A stretch of DNA of 64,000 nt, from the NCBI GenBank assembly GCA_942493055.1, contig OW818680.1, forward strand, positions 1,116,001-1,180,000, given 5' to 3'. Below are positions 43,217 through 52,032 of the stretch, in pieces. The notes beneath the pieces are model-generated. The model had not been told where the DNA came from. It did no database searches and saw nothing but the letters and a program-made list of their open reading frames with translations. Made by a program: the position numbers and the translations under genes. This DNA comes from CAIZQW01 sp942493055 (GTDB lineage: Bacteria > Verrucomicrobiota > Kiritimatiellia > RFP12 > UBA1067). Positions within the stretch are counted from its first letter, which is position 1, and each line of letters starts with the position of its first letter.

Positions 43217-44086
43217 TCATGGTGCTTCACTCAGCACGGACGTTGCGTTGACACGGCTTTCCGCGGAATAGCGGCCGATCCAATCCTCCCAGTCAAAGCC
43301 AGTGCTTTTTTCAGGCCTCTTTTGAGAGAGTGTGATCGTGAATTCCGAGTGCTGGTTTTTCTTCCATGCAATCTGGAAGAACGCCAGTATGCCGCCACAA
43401 AACTCCTCTTCTTTGGGCCAATTTGGAGGCACAGGACTGTTCATGAAATCACCGTAGACCAGCCAGAGATCAGCGCGACCCTCTGACGAATTCAAGCGAA
43501 GGGTCATTGCTTCAGACCTGGCTTGATGTAGAACAGAAAACTTGTCGTAGCTTCTGTCCGTTATAGGATGCCAACACGCCGTGATCAGTGGATGCTTTTT
43601 TGTCGTTGATGCTTCGTTCCCGTCTGCCTCATATTTGCGTAAAAAAAGGCCTCCGAAGTCATTGTCATTTTTGTGCCCCTTGTCCCATCCACCGTAGCGC
43701 CCCACGCGTTCATCGCCATGAATGGTAAACAGAAAGGCAAGATTGGGATAGAGCCATTGTTTTCGCACATCCCACACGCGGAGCGCGCTCATCCAATCAT
43801 ACTCCCGGTAGAAGAGCGTTCGGTTCCAATAGGCCCTGTGCGCCTCATCATCCGGCCTCGTCAGCGTGATGTTCACGGTCAGCACATCTCCAGTCTGTGC
43901 AGCGCGGAGTTCGCCCAGGAGTAACGGATGGATGGTCTTGTTCGTGACTTCTGGATCTGTGACAGGCCACGTGATCTCAAAGCCAAGCAGATTCGTGCTG
44001 GCGGCACACAGGTTCATAGCCAACAAGGTAAGTATCCCTGCCCATGCGATGGCCCCTTTTCGAAAATACATTCGTAATGTTAGCAT
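43217..44086 (-). CDS. Hypothetical secreted protein
   Basis: 289 residues with an N-terminal signal peptide (AIAWAGILTLLAMNLCAAS); a second ATG lies five codons in. The mature part is beta-rich with many aromatic residues (VTNKTIHPLLLGELRAAQTG; AHRAYWNRTLFYREYDWMSA; RADLWLVYGDF) and could be a carbohydrate-binding-like or GH-associated sandwich, but no family is recognised. It is a single gene flanked by repeat-rich gaps. Confidence 0.6.
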   Translation of the reverse strand: MLTLRMYFRKGAIAWAGILTLLAMNLCAASTNLLGFEITWPVTDPEVTNKTIHPLLLGELRAAQTGDVLTVNITLTRPDDEAHRAYWNRTLFYREYDWMSALRVWDVRKQWLYPNLAFLFTIHGDERVGRYGGWDKGHKNDNDFGGLFLRKYEADGNEASTTKKHPLITACWHPITDRSYDKFSVLHQARSEAMTLRLNSSEGRADLWLVYGDFMNSPVPPNWPKEEEFCGGILAFFQIAWKKNQHSEFTITLSQKRPEKSTGFDWEDWIGRYSAESRVNATSVLSEAP

Positions 44087-44320
44087 GGTGTTGAATTATT
44101 GCGCTTTTTGATCCACAAATCAAACTAAACTTGAGGTCAGGCGAGCAAATGGGCGCAGTTTAGATTTGTTTGCCGGCATAAGAGTACCGCATCTCATCGG
44201 GAGTGGCGCAAGCTCTAAGCCATGCTCTTCGGCGAGACGTTGACAGTGCCAGTCGTTCGGACGGTTCGGCACAGCCTCACCCTCCAGTCCTTTGGACATG
44301 ACATCCGTAAAGACTGCGAT

Positions 44321-44368
44321 GGAAGGACACGCTCCGTCGTGGCCGGACGCGACAGAGCGCGTCCCTCC
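44321..44368. repeat. Palindromic dispersed element, copy 2
   Basis: 48 nt starting GGAAGGACACGCTCCGTCGT and ending GCGCGTCCCTCC, with inverted GGA-GGAC/GTCCCTCC ends. It shares CGTGGCCGGACGCGAC with 31632-31712. The rest of the gap 44087-44555 shows no gene. Confidence 0.65.
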
Positions 44369-44555
44369 AATGAACTGGAAGGGTCACACGTCTGCGTGAC
44401 TGGACGAGCAGTCGCTCGAACCTCTTTTGCGCAGAGGCTCTCCGCCAGCAAAAAATCAGAACCCCGCTCGCTTCCTAAATTCAAAATCACATTAGAATCG
44501 TCAACGCCGCGGAGTTATGGTAAGTTAAACGCACATTCAAAACCCCCTTTTTTTT

Positions 44556-45572
44556 ATGAACATCAAAACCCTTTCCTTACTGCTTCTGCTGGTCCCCGTC
44601 TTGACCTTTGCTGACAGCAACACGCTTGTTATCGCCTCCTGGAATGTTGAAAATCTTTTTGACACGATTGACGACCCTGCCAACCCAAACGATGACGGCT
44701 ATACGCCTGATGGGTGGACACACTGGTCCACCTACCGTTACACACGCAAGTTGTCAAACCTGTCAAAAGTCATTGCTGCAATGAAGCCTGACATTCTCTG
44801 TCTGACGGAAGTTGAAAATCGGCTTGTGCTCCAGGATTTGGTGGCCACTCTGAAGAAGGAGCAAAACTATGAGCTGCCGATTATTCTTCATCGCAATGGC
44901 GAAGACACGCGCGGTATTGATGTTGCAATGCTTGCGAAAAGCGCTCCGGTCGCGACAAACTGGTTCTGCGCCGTACCGACGCAACGCGACGTCCTTGCCT
45001 GCGACTTCATCATCCATGAGCGCCCCCTGACTGTCTTGGTGAACCACTGGAAGTCGCAGCTCGGCAAGAAAGAAGAGAGCGATGATATCCGCCGTATTGA
45101 AGCAAAGGCTGTACGAAAGTTCATCGATGCGCGGTTGGCAAAAGCACCCTCCGCCGCGCTCTTGGTCACAGGCGATTTCAACGACATGGTCAACGCCCCT
45201 ATTCTCGTAGAGACCGCAGGGTTCTCGCTCAGCGAAGAGCAGGTCCGCACAAATGCATCCCGGCGTCTGCTGTGGAATCTCTCCGGCACGCTCCCCGGGT
45301 CAGACTGGGGCACCTATTACTATGCAGCAGCCAAGCGCTGGAGTTCCTTCGACTCCATCAGCGTCACGCCTGCCATGCTGACCAACAGTCTCCTCGCCGC
45401 GCCCTGGCAGGTCAAGCCGGAGACCTACTCGATCTTCAAGTACCCTGACCATGTCCAGACCAACGGTGTGCCCAAGCCGTTCCGTTACATCCGCAGCAAG
45501 GTCGACGGCAACCGGATGGTCATGGGCTTTTCAGACCACTTTCCTGTCCGCGTCGAACTTAAAGCGGAATAG
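44556..45572 (+). CDS. Secreted endonuclease/exonuclease/phosphatase-family protein
   Basis: 338 residues with a signal peptide (LLLLLVPVLTFADS). The EEP fold motifs are all present: SWNVENLFDT, CLTEVEN, VNHWKSQLG, VTGDFND and the terminal SDHFPV with catalytic His. The family includes nucleases, sphingomyelinases and phosphatases, so the substrate is not fixed. It is followed 28 nt later by a secreted metallophosphoesterase, suggesting a phosphate- or nucleic-acid-scavenging pair. Confidence 0.88.
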   Translation: MNIKTLSLLLLLVPVLTFADSNTLVIASWNVENLFDTIDDPANPNDDGYTPDGWTHWSTYRYTRKLSNLSKVIAAMKPDILCLTEVENRLVLQDLVATLKKEQNYELPIILHRNGEDTRGIDVAMLAKSAPVATNWFCAVPTQRDVLACDFIIHERPLTVLVNHWKSQLGKKEESDDIRRIEAKAVRKFIDARLAKAPSAALLVTGDFNDMVNAPILVETAGFSLSEEQVRTNASRRLLWNLSGTLPGSDWGTYYYAAAKRWSSFDSISVTPAMLTNSLLAAPWQVKPETYSIFKYPDHVQTNGVPKPFRYIRSKVDGNRMVMGFSDHFPVRVELKAE

Positions 45573-45600
45573 CCAACGCACGCATGTAAGGAGACTCACT

Positions 45601-46737
45601 ATGAAAAAGAGAATCGCGTCACTCATCGTCTGGGGAGCCTGTGCAGCGCTTGCGCAGACCAATCAACTGGCTGTCGGACCCTTCCTTCAGCTTGTTGGCG
45701 ACGGACAGCTGGGCGTTGGCTGGCAAGCCGCCTCCCCCTCTTTCGGAACCGTCAACTGGAAACAGGAGCAGCCGGAGTGGCAGACCTCCTTTTATGCTGA
45801 AGACGGGCTAAAGGAGTTCGGCGTGATTCAGCGTGCGGCCATCGATGGGTACGTCCCGACAAAGCCGCTGGAATTTTTTGTTGAGTCTAAAGAGCATAAA
45901 AAGAACGGGCTCACCACCAAATCCGAGGTCCTGAAAATTCCGCCGATCCTTTCGGAGAAGGGCGAGACGAGCTTCCTGATGATCACGGACATCCATTCGC
46001 GTCCTGACATCTATGCTCCTTTGATCGAAAAGGCAGGCAAAGATATTAACTTCATTGCTCTGGGGGGCGATTGCATCGAAAACCCAGCCAGCGAAAAGGC
46101 GGTTATTGACGCATTGACAAGACCCATGGCCTCCCTGGCACAGAAAGGCATCCCGTTCCTGTTCCTGCGCGGCAATCATGAATGCAGAGGTGCGTATGGA
46201 CGCTTCCTGCGCAATCATCTGATTCTGCCCCGCGAAGGCTATTACGGTGCCCTGACCCTCGGCAACCTTCGCCTCATTCATTTAGACTGCGGCGAAGATA
46301 AGCCGGATGCCCATGTCCAGCTCTTTGGGATCACTGCGCTCGAACCCCACATGAAGAAGCAAGCGGAGTGGCTGAAGCAAGAGACGAAGAGCGAAGCCTT
46401 CAAGAAAGCAAAATTCCGTGTTGTCCTCATTCACATCCCCGTCAACTGGAACCTGGAGCAAAATTATTGGGCCACCACGCAATACAGCAGCCTCTTCACG
46501 CCGACCTTGAATGAGAGCGGCATCCACGCCGTGATTTCAGGACATACGCATAAGAGCAACCTGTTGCAGTCGCCGACAAACGCGCCTGTCGCTGTTTTCA
46601 AGGGGCCCGTCTTCATCGGTGCAAGCTGGCCGCTGGAGAAGCATGTGGTGACTCGTGTAGACGTTCAGGAAAATGAAATGTCCATCTCCTTGATCAAAGC
46701 GGATGGCACCGTAACTTCAACGCAACAGTTTAAATAA
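45601..46737 (+). CDS. Secreted calcineurin-like metallophosphoesterase
   Basis: 378 residues from the ATG at 45601 (AAGGAG upstream). A signal peptide (to about 19) precedes a short beta domain similar to the N-terminal domain of purple acid phosphatases (LAVGPFLQLVGDGQLGVGW). The metal-binding motifs are TDIHSR, GGDCIEN, GNHE, HIPVNW and GHTHKSN. It probably cleaves phosphate esters outside the cytoplasm. It follows the EEP gene and overlaps the convergent flavoprotein by 8 nt. Confidence 0.87.
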   Translation: MKKRIASLIVWGACAALAQTNQLAVGPFLQLVGDGQLGVGWQAASPSFGTVNWKQEQPEWQTSFYAEDGLKEFGVIQRAAIDGYVPTKPLEFFVESKEHKKNGLTTKSEVLKIPPILSEKGETSFLMITDIHSRPDIYAPLIEKAGKDINFIALGGDCIENPASEKAVIDALTRPMASLAQKGIPFLFLRGNHECRGAYGRFLRNHLILPREGYYGALTLGNLRLIHLDCGEDKPDAHVQLFGITALEPHMKKQAEWLKQETKSEAFKKAKFRVVLIHIPVNWNLEQNYWATTQYSSLFTPTLNESGIHAVISGHTHKSNLLQSPTNAPVAVFKGPVFIGASWPLEKHVVTRVDVQENEMSISLIKADGTVTSTQQFK

Positions 46738-47983
46738 GCCGGTTGATCGTTGTTGCGACCAGAACCCCCGAGGCGAAGGCCCACGTCAGGTTGTACCCGC
46801 CGCACGGAGCGTCCACATCGATCACTTCGCCTGCGCAGTAGAGATTACGAAGGCGCCGGCAAGCCAGTGTGGACGCATTCAACTCGTTCCGCGCAATACC
46901 GCCACGCGTGAGCATGGCGCGCTCCCATCCCTCTGTCCCCGTGACGCGCAACGGACAGTCCGAACAGTGCATCGCAAGTGAGAGAAGTTCCTGCTTTCCC
47001 GCACGCGCCATGACAACGTCTGAGAGCCCCGCCGCTGTACAGAGCGCAACAGCCAAGGCACGCGGCAGTTCACCGGAGAGCAGATTGTGGATCGAGCGGC
47101 TACCGTGGCGCTCGCGCCACTGGGCAAACAGCTTTGACCAGTCGTCCAGGGTCCGCCCCAGCTTGAATGAAACGCGTATCGTCACGTCATGATCCGAAAG
47201 CAAGCGCGTATTAATTTCGCCTGACAAGGCAAGTGCGGGCGGACCGCTGATGCCTTTGTGCGTGAAAAGGATCGGGCCTTCGAGCGGCTTCTTGGCCGCA
47301 CCCTTTGCATCAATCCGAAGGCTCCCCTGTTCGCACAAGATGCCTGACAGGGCGGTGACCCAGTCCGCTGGGATGAAGAGTCCGGCAAGTGCTGGCACAG
47401 GCTCAACCATCTCGAGCCCGGCAGCCCGCGCCAAGGTGTAGCCCGAGCCGTCGGAGCCCAGGGCCGGGTAGCTTTGTCCACCGGTGGCCAGCAGGACATG
47501 CCGGGGGATGAACGTGCCAGCAGATGAATGGACAGCCGCAATACGCTGTCCCCCTGCCTCTGCGTCCGGCTCCAGCTCAAAGCCGTCCACGCGAACGCCA
47601 GAGTGAATCACCCCCCCGGCCTCACGCACCGCGCGTACAAGCGCATCACGCACATCAGCCGCTTTTTGGGAGACCGGGAAGACGCACCCATCCGCTTCGG
47701 AACAGGTATTGACACCCCTGGCATGGAAGAAGGCTCGAATAGCTTTCGGCGGGAAGGCATGCAAGGCCGGCAAGACAAACCGCGAGGCTTGGCCAAATAA
47801 CGGCGCCAGCTCATCTGCGGACGACTCATGCGTCAGGTTGCAGCGGCCGCCCCCTGTCACCAATACCTTGCGACCAGGCGTTGCACCGTGTTCCAACACG
47901 ATGCTTTGTCCTTTTAAAAAAGAAGCGGCGGTCAACCCTGCTGGGCCACCGCCGATAATCAGATGATCAACCGCTATACGCAC
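46730..47983 (-). CDS. BaiN/HI0933-family FAD-dependent oxidoreductase
   Basis: 417 residues. The N-terminal Rossmann GGGPAG (LIIGGGPAGLTAASFL), the family signature VTGGGRCNLTHES, LATGGQSYPALGSDGSGY and the C-terminal GGYNLTWAFASG define the HI0933/YhiN flavoprotein family. Members include BaiN; most have no known substrate. The stop overlaps the convergent metallophosphoesterase stop by 8 nt. Confidence 0.9.
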   Translation of the reverse strand: MRIAVDHLIIGGGPAGLTAASFLKGQSIVLEHGATPGRKVLVTGGGRCNLTHESSADELAPLFGQASRFVLPALHAFPPKAIRAFFHARGVNTCSEADGCVFPVSQKAADVRDALVRAVREAGGVIHSGVRVDGFELEPDAEAGGQRIAAVHSSAGTFIPRHVLLATGGQSYPALGSDGSGYTLARAAGLEMVEPVPALAGLFIPADWVTALSGILCEQGSLRIDAKGAAKKPLEGPILFTHKGISGPPALALSGEINTRLLSDHDVTIRVSFKLGRTLDDWSKLFAQWRERHGSRSIHNLLSGELPRALAVALCTAAGLSDVVMARAGKQELLSLAMHCSDCPLRVTGTEGWERAMLTRGGIARNELNASTLACRRLRNLYCAGEVIDVDAPCGGYNLTWAFASGVLVATTINRLI

Positions 47984-47998
47984 GGCATTTCCGATAAA

Positions 47999-48631
47999 TT
48001 AGAGTTGCTGTTCTTCAGCAATGAGCGCCAACATGCGGGTCAACGAAGCCGTAATATCCGATTGTGAACGGGAAATCGACTGACACATGTGAGCCAATTC
48101 CGCATAACGATGGAGCGAACTCAAACGATTCCGTTCCAACTCGCTACGCCGGGCCTTTAAACTTTCAACAACTTGCGTCAACTCTGCAATTTGCTGGTCG
48201 CGCTTATGAACCATGGTGCGCGTCTGGAACAACTGCACCAGGAGTTCACTCGAAGGAATGTCCAGATCAGAGACTTCCATGCCGCCGGGAATCGGGACAA
48301 GGATGGGCGCTCCGCACTGGGTGCAATTAATCTGAAGGCCTGCACCACGGTAATCAATGGCCAAGCTGTTATGACACGCGGGGCATTCAAAGACGATGTC
48401 CGTTGATCTGATCTCTTCCTGGGGCAGTTCCGGAGTGTATGCCTCTTGACCGACAGCAGGAACATCTTCATCGGCATTGATGGTCTCAACACCCTGGCTG
48501 GAAGCAATGCCTTCCTCTTCCGGAAGACCCTCCGGGGTGTTTTGTTCGCCGACTTCACCACCCGTGGCGTCATGAACTTCTTCATCCAGCTCAATGCTTA
48601 AAGCCTGAGCCTTCTTAAATCTATCGCTCAT
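47999..48631 (-). CDS. Zinc-ribbon plus coiled-coil protein of unknown function
   Basis: 210 residues. A strong AGGAGGTG precedes the ATG. The first about 75 residues are acidic and probably disordered. A zinc ribbon follows with C83-x2-C86 and C103-x2-C106 (FECPACHNS; INCTQCGAP). Residues 130-205 are a long charged helix (DQQIAELTQVVESLKARRSE), likely a coiled coil. No family is recognised. It lies 71 nt after rpmB on the same strand and may share its transcript. Confidence 0.72.
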   Translation of the reverse strand: MSDRFKKAQALSIELDEEVHDATGGEVGEQNTPEGLPEEEGIASSQGVETINADEDVPAVGQEAYTPELPQEEIRSTDIVFECPACHNSLAIDYRGAGLQINCTQCGAPILVPIPGGMEVSDLDIPSSELLVQLFQTRTMVHKRDQQIAELTQVVESLKARRSELERNRLSSLHRYAELAHMCQSISRSQSDITASLTRMLALIAEEQQL

Positions 48632-48702
48632 GGAAACACCTCCTTTTTAATCTTAAAAGGCAATGAAACGCAGGGATAAAACACGCCCGGATGCTGGGGT
48701 TA

Positions 48703-48939
48703 TTAAACCGCCGGCTTGGTGATCTTGCCACTCTTCAGGCAGGATGCGCACACCTTTACACGGCTCACGGCACCATTTGCCGCTAACGAACGCACAGAAC
48801 GCAGGTTCGGCAGAAAACGACGCTTGGAAATACCTGTTGTGTGCAACCCGATACCACCTTTCGCCTTCGCCAAACCATGGCGAACAATGGTATTACCGGT
48901 GTGTGGACCCTTACCGCAAACTTCACATACTCTTGACAT
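48703..48939 (-). CDS. rpmB: 50S ribosomal protein L28
   Basis: 78 residues from the ATG at 48939, with AAGGAG upstream; a longer frame exists but the conserved start is MSRVCEVCGK. The body RRFLPNLRSVR and the terminal CASCLKSGKI are typical of L28. Cysteines C5, C8, C64 and C67 make it the zinc-binding (C+) form. It is transcribed divergently from manC. Confidence 0.96.
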   Translation of the reverse strand: MSRVCEVCGKGPHTGNTIVRHGLAKAKGGIGLHTTGISKRRFLPNLRSVRSLAANGAVSRVKVCASCLKSGKITKPAV

Positions 48940-49049
48940 GATACTATTCTCCTTAAGAAAGGGAAATAGATTAGCATTTATTTCATTTCCAGGCAAGGAA
49001 AAGTCATGGGGAAACCCATTTTTTTTATCCCTTTTTCCAAAGTCACCAT

Positions 49050-49078
49050 TTGAGTTACGCATGAAAATGATGTATCAT
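49050..49078 (+). promoter_or_regulatory. Candidate sigma-70 promoter for manC
   Basis: TTGAGT at 49050-49055 and TATCAT at 49073-49078 have a 17-nt spacer. A GGAG Shine-Dalgarno follows about 10 nt before the manC ATG. Confidence 0.45.
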
Positions 49079-49110
49079 GCACTCTTCCAATTCTGAAATG
49101 GAGTTTTTTA

Positions 49111-50199
49111 ATGAATCATGCATATGCAGTAATTTTAGCGGGGGGTAGCGGAGAACGTTTTTGGCCACTGAGCACAAAGGCGCGCCCCAAACAATTTATT
49201 TCACTTTTCGGCGGGCGTCCCCTGCTCTCCCTGGCCGTCGAACGCCTCGCCGGGCTCATCCCCAATGAGCGAATCTTCATTATTACAGCCCAGCATCTCG
49301 TAGAAGACACTGCGACAGCGGCCTGGAATATTCCGCGCGCCAACATCATCGGCGAACCCTGCAAACGCGATACTGCGCCTGCAATCGCCGTGGCCTGCGG
49401 CATCGTCATGGCCCGCGATCCCAAAGGTATCGTCTGCATCCTGACCGCAGACCAGCTCATGAGCGATGTCGAGACCTTCCGCGTCACGCTTGCGGATGCC
49501 GTCAAGGTTGCCGCCCGGGAGAAGGCGATTGTCACCATGGGCATCCAGCCCACCTATCCCGCCACCGGGTTCGGCTATATCGAGGTGGATGCGCCGCTTC
49601 ACACGGTCCAAACCGTCACCCTCTTCAACAAGGCCAAACGCTTTGTTGAAAAGCCTGACGCTTACACCGCAGCACGTTACGTAGAAAGCGGACGTTTCTT
49701 CTGGAACGCCGGCATGTTTATATGGCGGACCGACACCATGCGCGCCGCACTCGCAGCGAATGCCCCGGATCTGGCCCAACTCTGCGACAGCATTGCCGGG
49801 GCTGCGCTCTCGCCCGCGGATCTTGATGACGTGATGCGCCAAGCCTACCCCACGCTGCGCTCCATCTCCATTGACTATGCCGTCATGGAACACCTGGACA
49901 ACATCATTATGGCCAGAGGCGCCTTCGGCTGGGATGACGTCGGCTCCTGGCCCTCCGTCGCAGGCCATTTCACCGCCGACTTGGACGGCAATGTCATCAT
50001 TGGCTCCTGCGAACAGCGTGAAGCCCAGAACAACATCGTTGTTTCAGAGAACCGCTTGACCGCGCTCATCGGCGTCCGCGGACTTATCGTGGTGCATTCG
50101 GAGAATGCCACCCTCATTTGCCCCAAAGAGCGCGCCGAGGAGGTCAAGAAACTCCTCCAGCGTATCGCGCAACGTCCTGATGGCGCTAAATATGTCTAA
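49111..50199 (+). CDS. manC: Mannose-1-phosphate guanylyltransferase
   Basis: 362 residues, the length of the transferase domain alone (no fused isomerase). LAGGSGERFWPLS binds nucleotide, with RPKQF, GEPCKRDTAPA, FGYIEV, KRFVEKPD and FFWNAGMF following in the usual order. It makes GDP-mannose for polysaccharide or glycoprotein synthesis. The 3-prime end overlaps truA by 8 nt. Confidence 0.93.
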   Translation: MNHAYAVILAGGSGERFWPLSTKARPKQFISLFGGRPLLSLAVERLAGLIPNERIFIITAQHLVEDTATAAWNIPRANIIGEPCKRDTAPAIAVACGIVMARDPKGIVCILTADQLMSDVETFRVTLADAVKVAAREKAIVTMGIQPTYPATGFGYIEVDAPLHTVQTVTLFNKAKRFVEKPDAYTAARYVESGRFFWNAGMFIWRTDTMRAALAANAPDLAQLCDSIAGAALSPADLDDVMRQAYPTLRSISIDYAVMEHLDNIIMARGAFGWDDVGSWPSVAGHFTADLDGNVIIGSCEQREAQNNIVVSENRLTALIGVRGLIVVHSENATLICPKERAEEVKKLLQRIAQRPDGAKYV

Positions 50200-50938
50200 A
50201 CGTTTCAAACTGACCATTGCCTACGACGGGACAAACTATGCTGGATGGCAAGTACAGTCCAATGCTCATAGTGTGCAGCAAGCACTTGAAACAGAGCTTG
50301 AAGTGCTTGTCGGCCATCCGGTGAAAGTACATGGCAGCGGACGTACGGACCAGGGCGTTCATGCGCGTGGGCAGGTCGCACATGTCGACCTGAAAACACC
50401 TATGAGGCCCAAATCACTCTGCCGCGCCCTCAACTCACGCCTGCCGGAGGATATCCGCATCCTGAAAGCCAGTTATACAAAGCCGGATTTCCACGCCCGC
50501 ATATCGGCGAAAGGGAAGGAATACCGCTATACGGTCTGGAATGACGACTTCTGCTTGCCTGACAGGAGGCTCTACACCACGTATGTTTATCGTCCGCTCA
50601 ACATAACAGCCATGCGCAAAGGCGCAGCCTCTTTTGTCGGCAAACATGACTTTGCCTCGTTCACAGCCAACCCCCACCGTCAAATCGAAACAACCGTGCG
50701 CACGGTCTTCGCCTTTACAGTCAGCAAGCGCGGAAAAGAGATCGTCTTCCGTGTCAGCGGCGAAGGCTTTCTCTACAAACAAGTGCGCAGCATGGTCGGT
50801 TTTCTGATCCGTATCGGCGAAGGCGCAGAGAAGCCCGAGGCCGTCGCCGAACTGCTCACCTCCCGTGCGCCGCGCAAGGCCCGCGTCCCCTCCGCCCCTC
50901 CCAACGGCCTCTTCCTCTGGCGCGTCTGGTATAAGTAG
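50192..50938 (+). CDS. truA: tRNA pseudouridine synthase A
   Basis: 248 residues from the ATG at 50192, which overlaps the manC stop by 8 nt; an in-frame ATG at 50180 is also possible, but the conserved start is MSKRFKLTIAYDGT. The catalytic aspartate is D53 in GSGRTDQGVHA, and KEYRY and GEGFLYKQVRSMVGFL are present. It makes pseudouridine at tRNA positions 38-40. A period-7 array begins at its stop codon. Confidence 0.95.
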   Translation: MSKRFKLTIAYDGTNYAGWQVQSNAHSVQQALETELEVLVGHPVKVHGSGRTDQGVHARGQVAHVDLKTPMRPKSLCRALNSRLPEDIRILKASYTKPDFHARISAKGKEYRYTVWNDDFCLPDRRLYTTYVYRPLNITAMRKGAASFVGKHDFASFTANPHRQIETTVRTVFAFTVSKRGKEIVFRVSGEGFLYKQVRSMVGFLIRIGEGAEKPEAVAELLTSRAPRKARVPSAPPNGLFLWRVWYK

Positions 50939-51083
50939 AAGCTTGATACTTGAAACTTGATGTTTGATACTTGACACTTGATACTGGATGCTCAAATTTC
51001 TGGTTTAGTTTTTTCCCAAGTTTCCAGTTTCAAGTTTCAATTTTCCACTTTAGAACTTTAGAACTCTCGAACTTTAGAACTTC
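50936..51083 (+). repeat. Three abutting short-period arrays after truA
   Basis: TTG recurs at 50943, 50950, 50957, 50964, 50971 and 50978 (period 7). TTTC recurs at 51021, 51028, 51035 and 51042 (period 7). ACT recurs at 51047, 51055, 51063, 51071 and 51079 (period 8; units ACTTTAGA and ACTCTCGA). The last ends about 15 nt before the next ATG. Together they fill the 160-nt gap. Confidence 0.8.
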
Positions 51084-51098
51084 TCCCTCCCCCTCCCC

Positions 51099-52016
51099 AT
51101 GCCCTTCCTGCTCATACTTATAAGTTCCTGGCTCGCCATCAACCTCCTGCACGGACTCTGGATTGGACTCCGTCGCTGGCGCTGGGAAGCCAAGGTCACC
51201 CGGGATGCAGACGGACTGCTCCCGCAAGCCGGCCCCTACACACGCGGCAACGGGCCGATCGCCCTCTTATGTGTCCACGGCTTTGCCGACTCCCCCATGC
51301 TCTGGTCGCGCATGGCTGACTATATCCAGACACAGGACAGCTCGTTTACCTGCCGTGCGATGCGCCTTCCGGGGTCAGGCGACCCGCTTTCGGTTACACG
51401 CCATGTCACTTTGGAGCAGTGGAGGCAGGCCGTGGACGATGAAGTCGCGACGCTCCGCAAGACGAATGCTCAGGTCTGGCTTGTTTCGCACTCCCTGGGG
51501 AGCGCGCTTTGCATCGATGCGGCAGTACGGAAGCCTGACGCTGCAGAGGGGCTCATCCTCCTCGCGCCCCTCATCAAAGTATCCAGGAAAAGAATACCGC
51601 TGGTACCCGCTGAACTCGGTTTTAAATGCTCAGAATGGATCTTTCTATTCTCCCCTGTCTTTGAGTCCATGTTCGCATGGAAACCAACAGCGGCTGACAA
51701 TCCGACATTCACATACGTGAGGGACCGTTTTATTCCGTTCCAAGTCTATCGGAATCTTTTCAGGCTGATCCATGCAAATAAAGAGCAAGCCAGCAACCTG
51801 ACGATTCCAGTCTTTGCGGCATTGAGCAAGTTTGACCGCGTTGTTGATTCCAAGGCAGCCAGCCAGTGGCTCGAACAGGTGCAGGGAAAGAAAGAGGTCC
51901 GCTGGACAGAGACCGGCCACGTCATTCACTTGGCCCCAGGCTGGCAGACGCTCGTTGATGACATCCTCGCCTTCATCAAGACTGAGAGACGCGAAACTAA
52001 TGCACTAACGCACTAA
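51099..52016 (+). CDS. Membrane-anchored alpha/beta hydrolase
   Basis: 305 residues. An N-terminal hydrophobic segment (FLLILISSWLAINLLHGLW) is a likely anchor. The alpha/beta-hydrolase core has VHGFADSP (oxyanion loop), the nucleophile elbow SHSLGS, LSKFDRVVD with the acid and TGHVIHL with the catalytic His. It resembles monoacylglycerol lipase or carboxylesterase types. The C-terminal residues TERRETNALTH are encoded by a period-8 array that continues past the stop, so the native C-terminus may have been altered. Confidence 0.85.
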   Translation: MPFLLILISSWLAINLLHGLWIGLRRWRWEAKVTRDADGLLPQAGPYTRGNGPIALLCVHGFADSPMLWSRMADYIQTQDSSFTCRAMRLPGSGDPLSVTRHVTLEQWRQAVDDEVATLRKTNAQVWLVSHSLGSALCIDAAVRKPDAAEGLILLAPLIKVSRKRIPLVPAELGFKCSEWIFLFSPVFESMFAWKPTAADNPTFTYVRDRFIPFQVYRNLFRLIHANKEQASNLTIPVFAALSKFDRVVDSKAASQWLEQVQGKKEVRWTETGHVIHLAPGWQTLVDDILAFIKTERRETNALTH

Positions 52017-52031
52017 TGAACTAACGAACTT
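51980..52031 (+). repeat. Period-8 array spanning the 3-prime end of the hydrolase gene
   Basis: Units start at 51980 (GACTGAGA), 51988 (GACGCGAA), then ACT at 51996, 52004, 52012, 52020 and 52028 (ACTAATGC, ACTAACGC, ACTAATGA, ACTAACGA). The TAA stop (52014-52016) is inside the array, which ends next to the thiC stop. Confidence 0.8.
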
Positions 52032-52032
52032 C

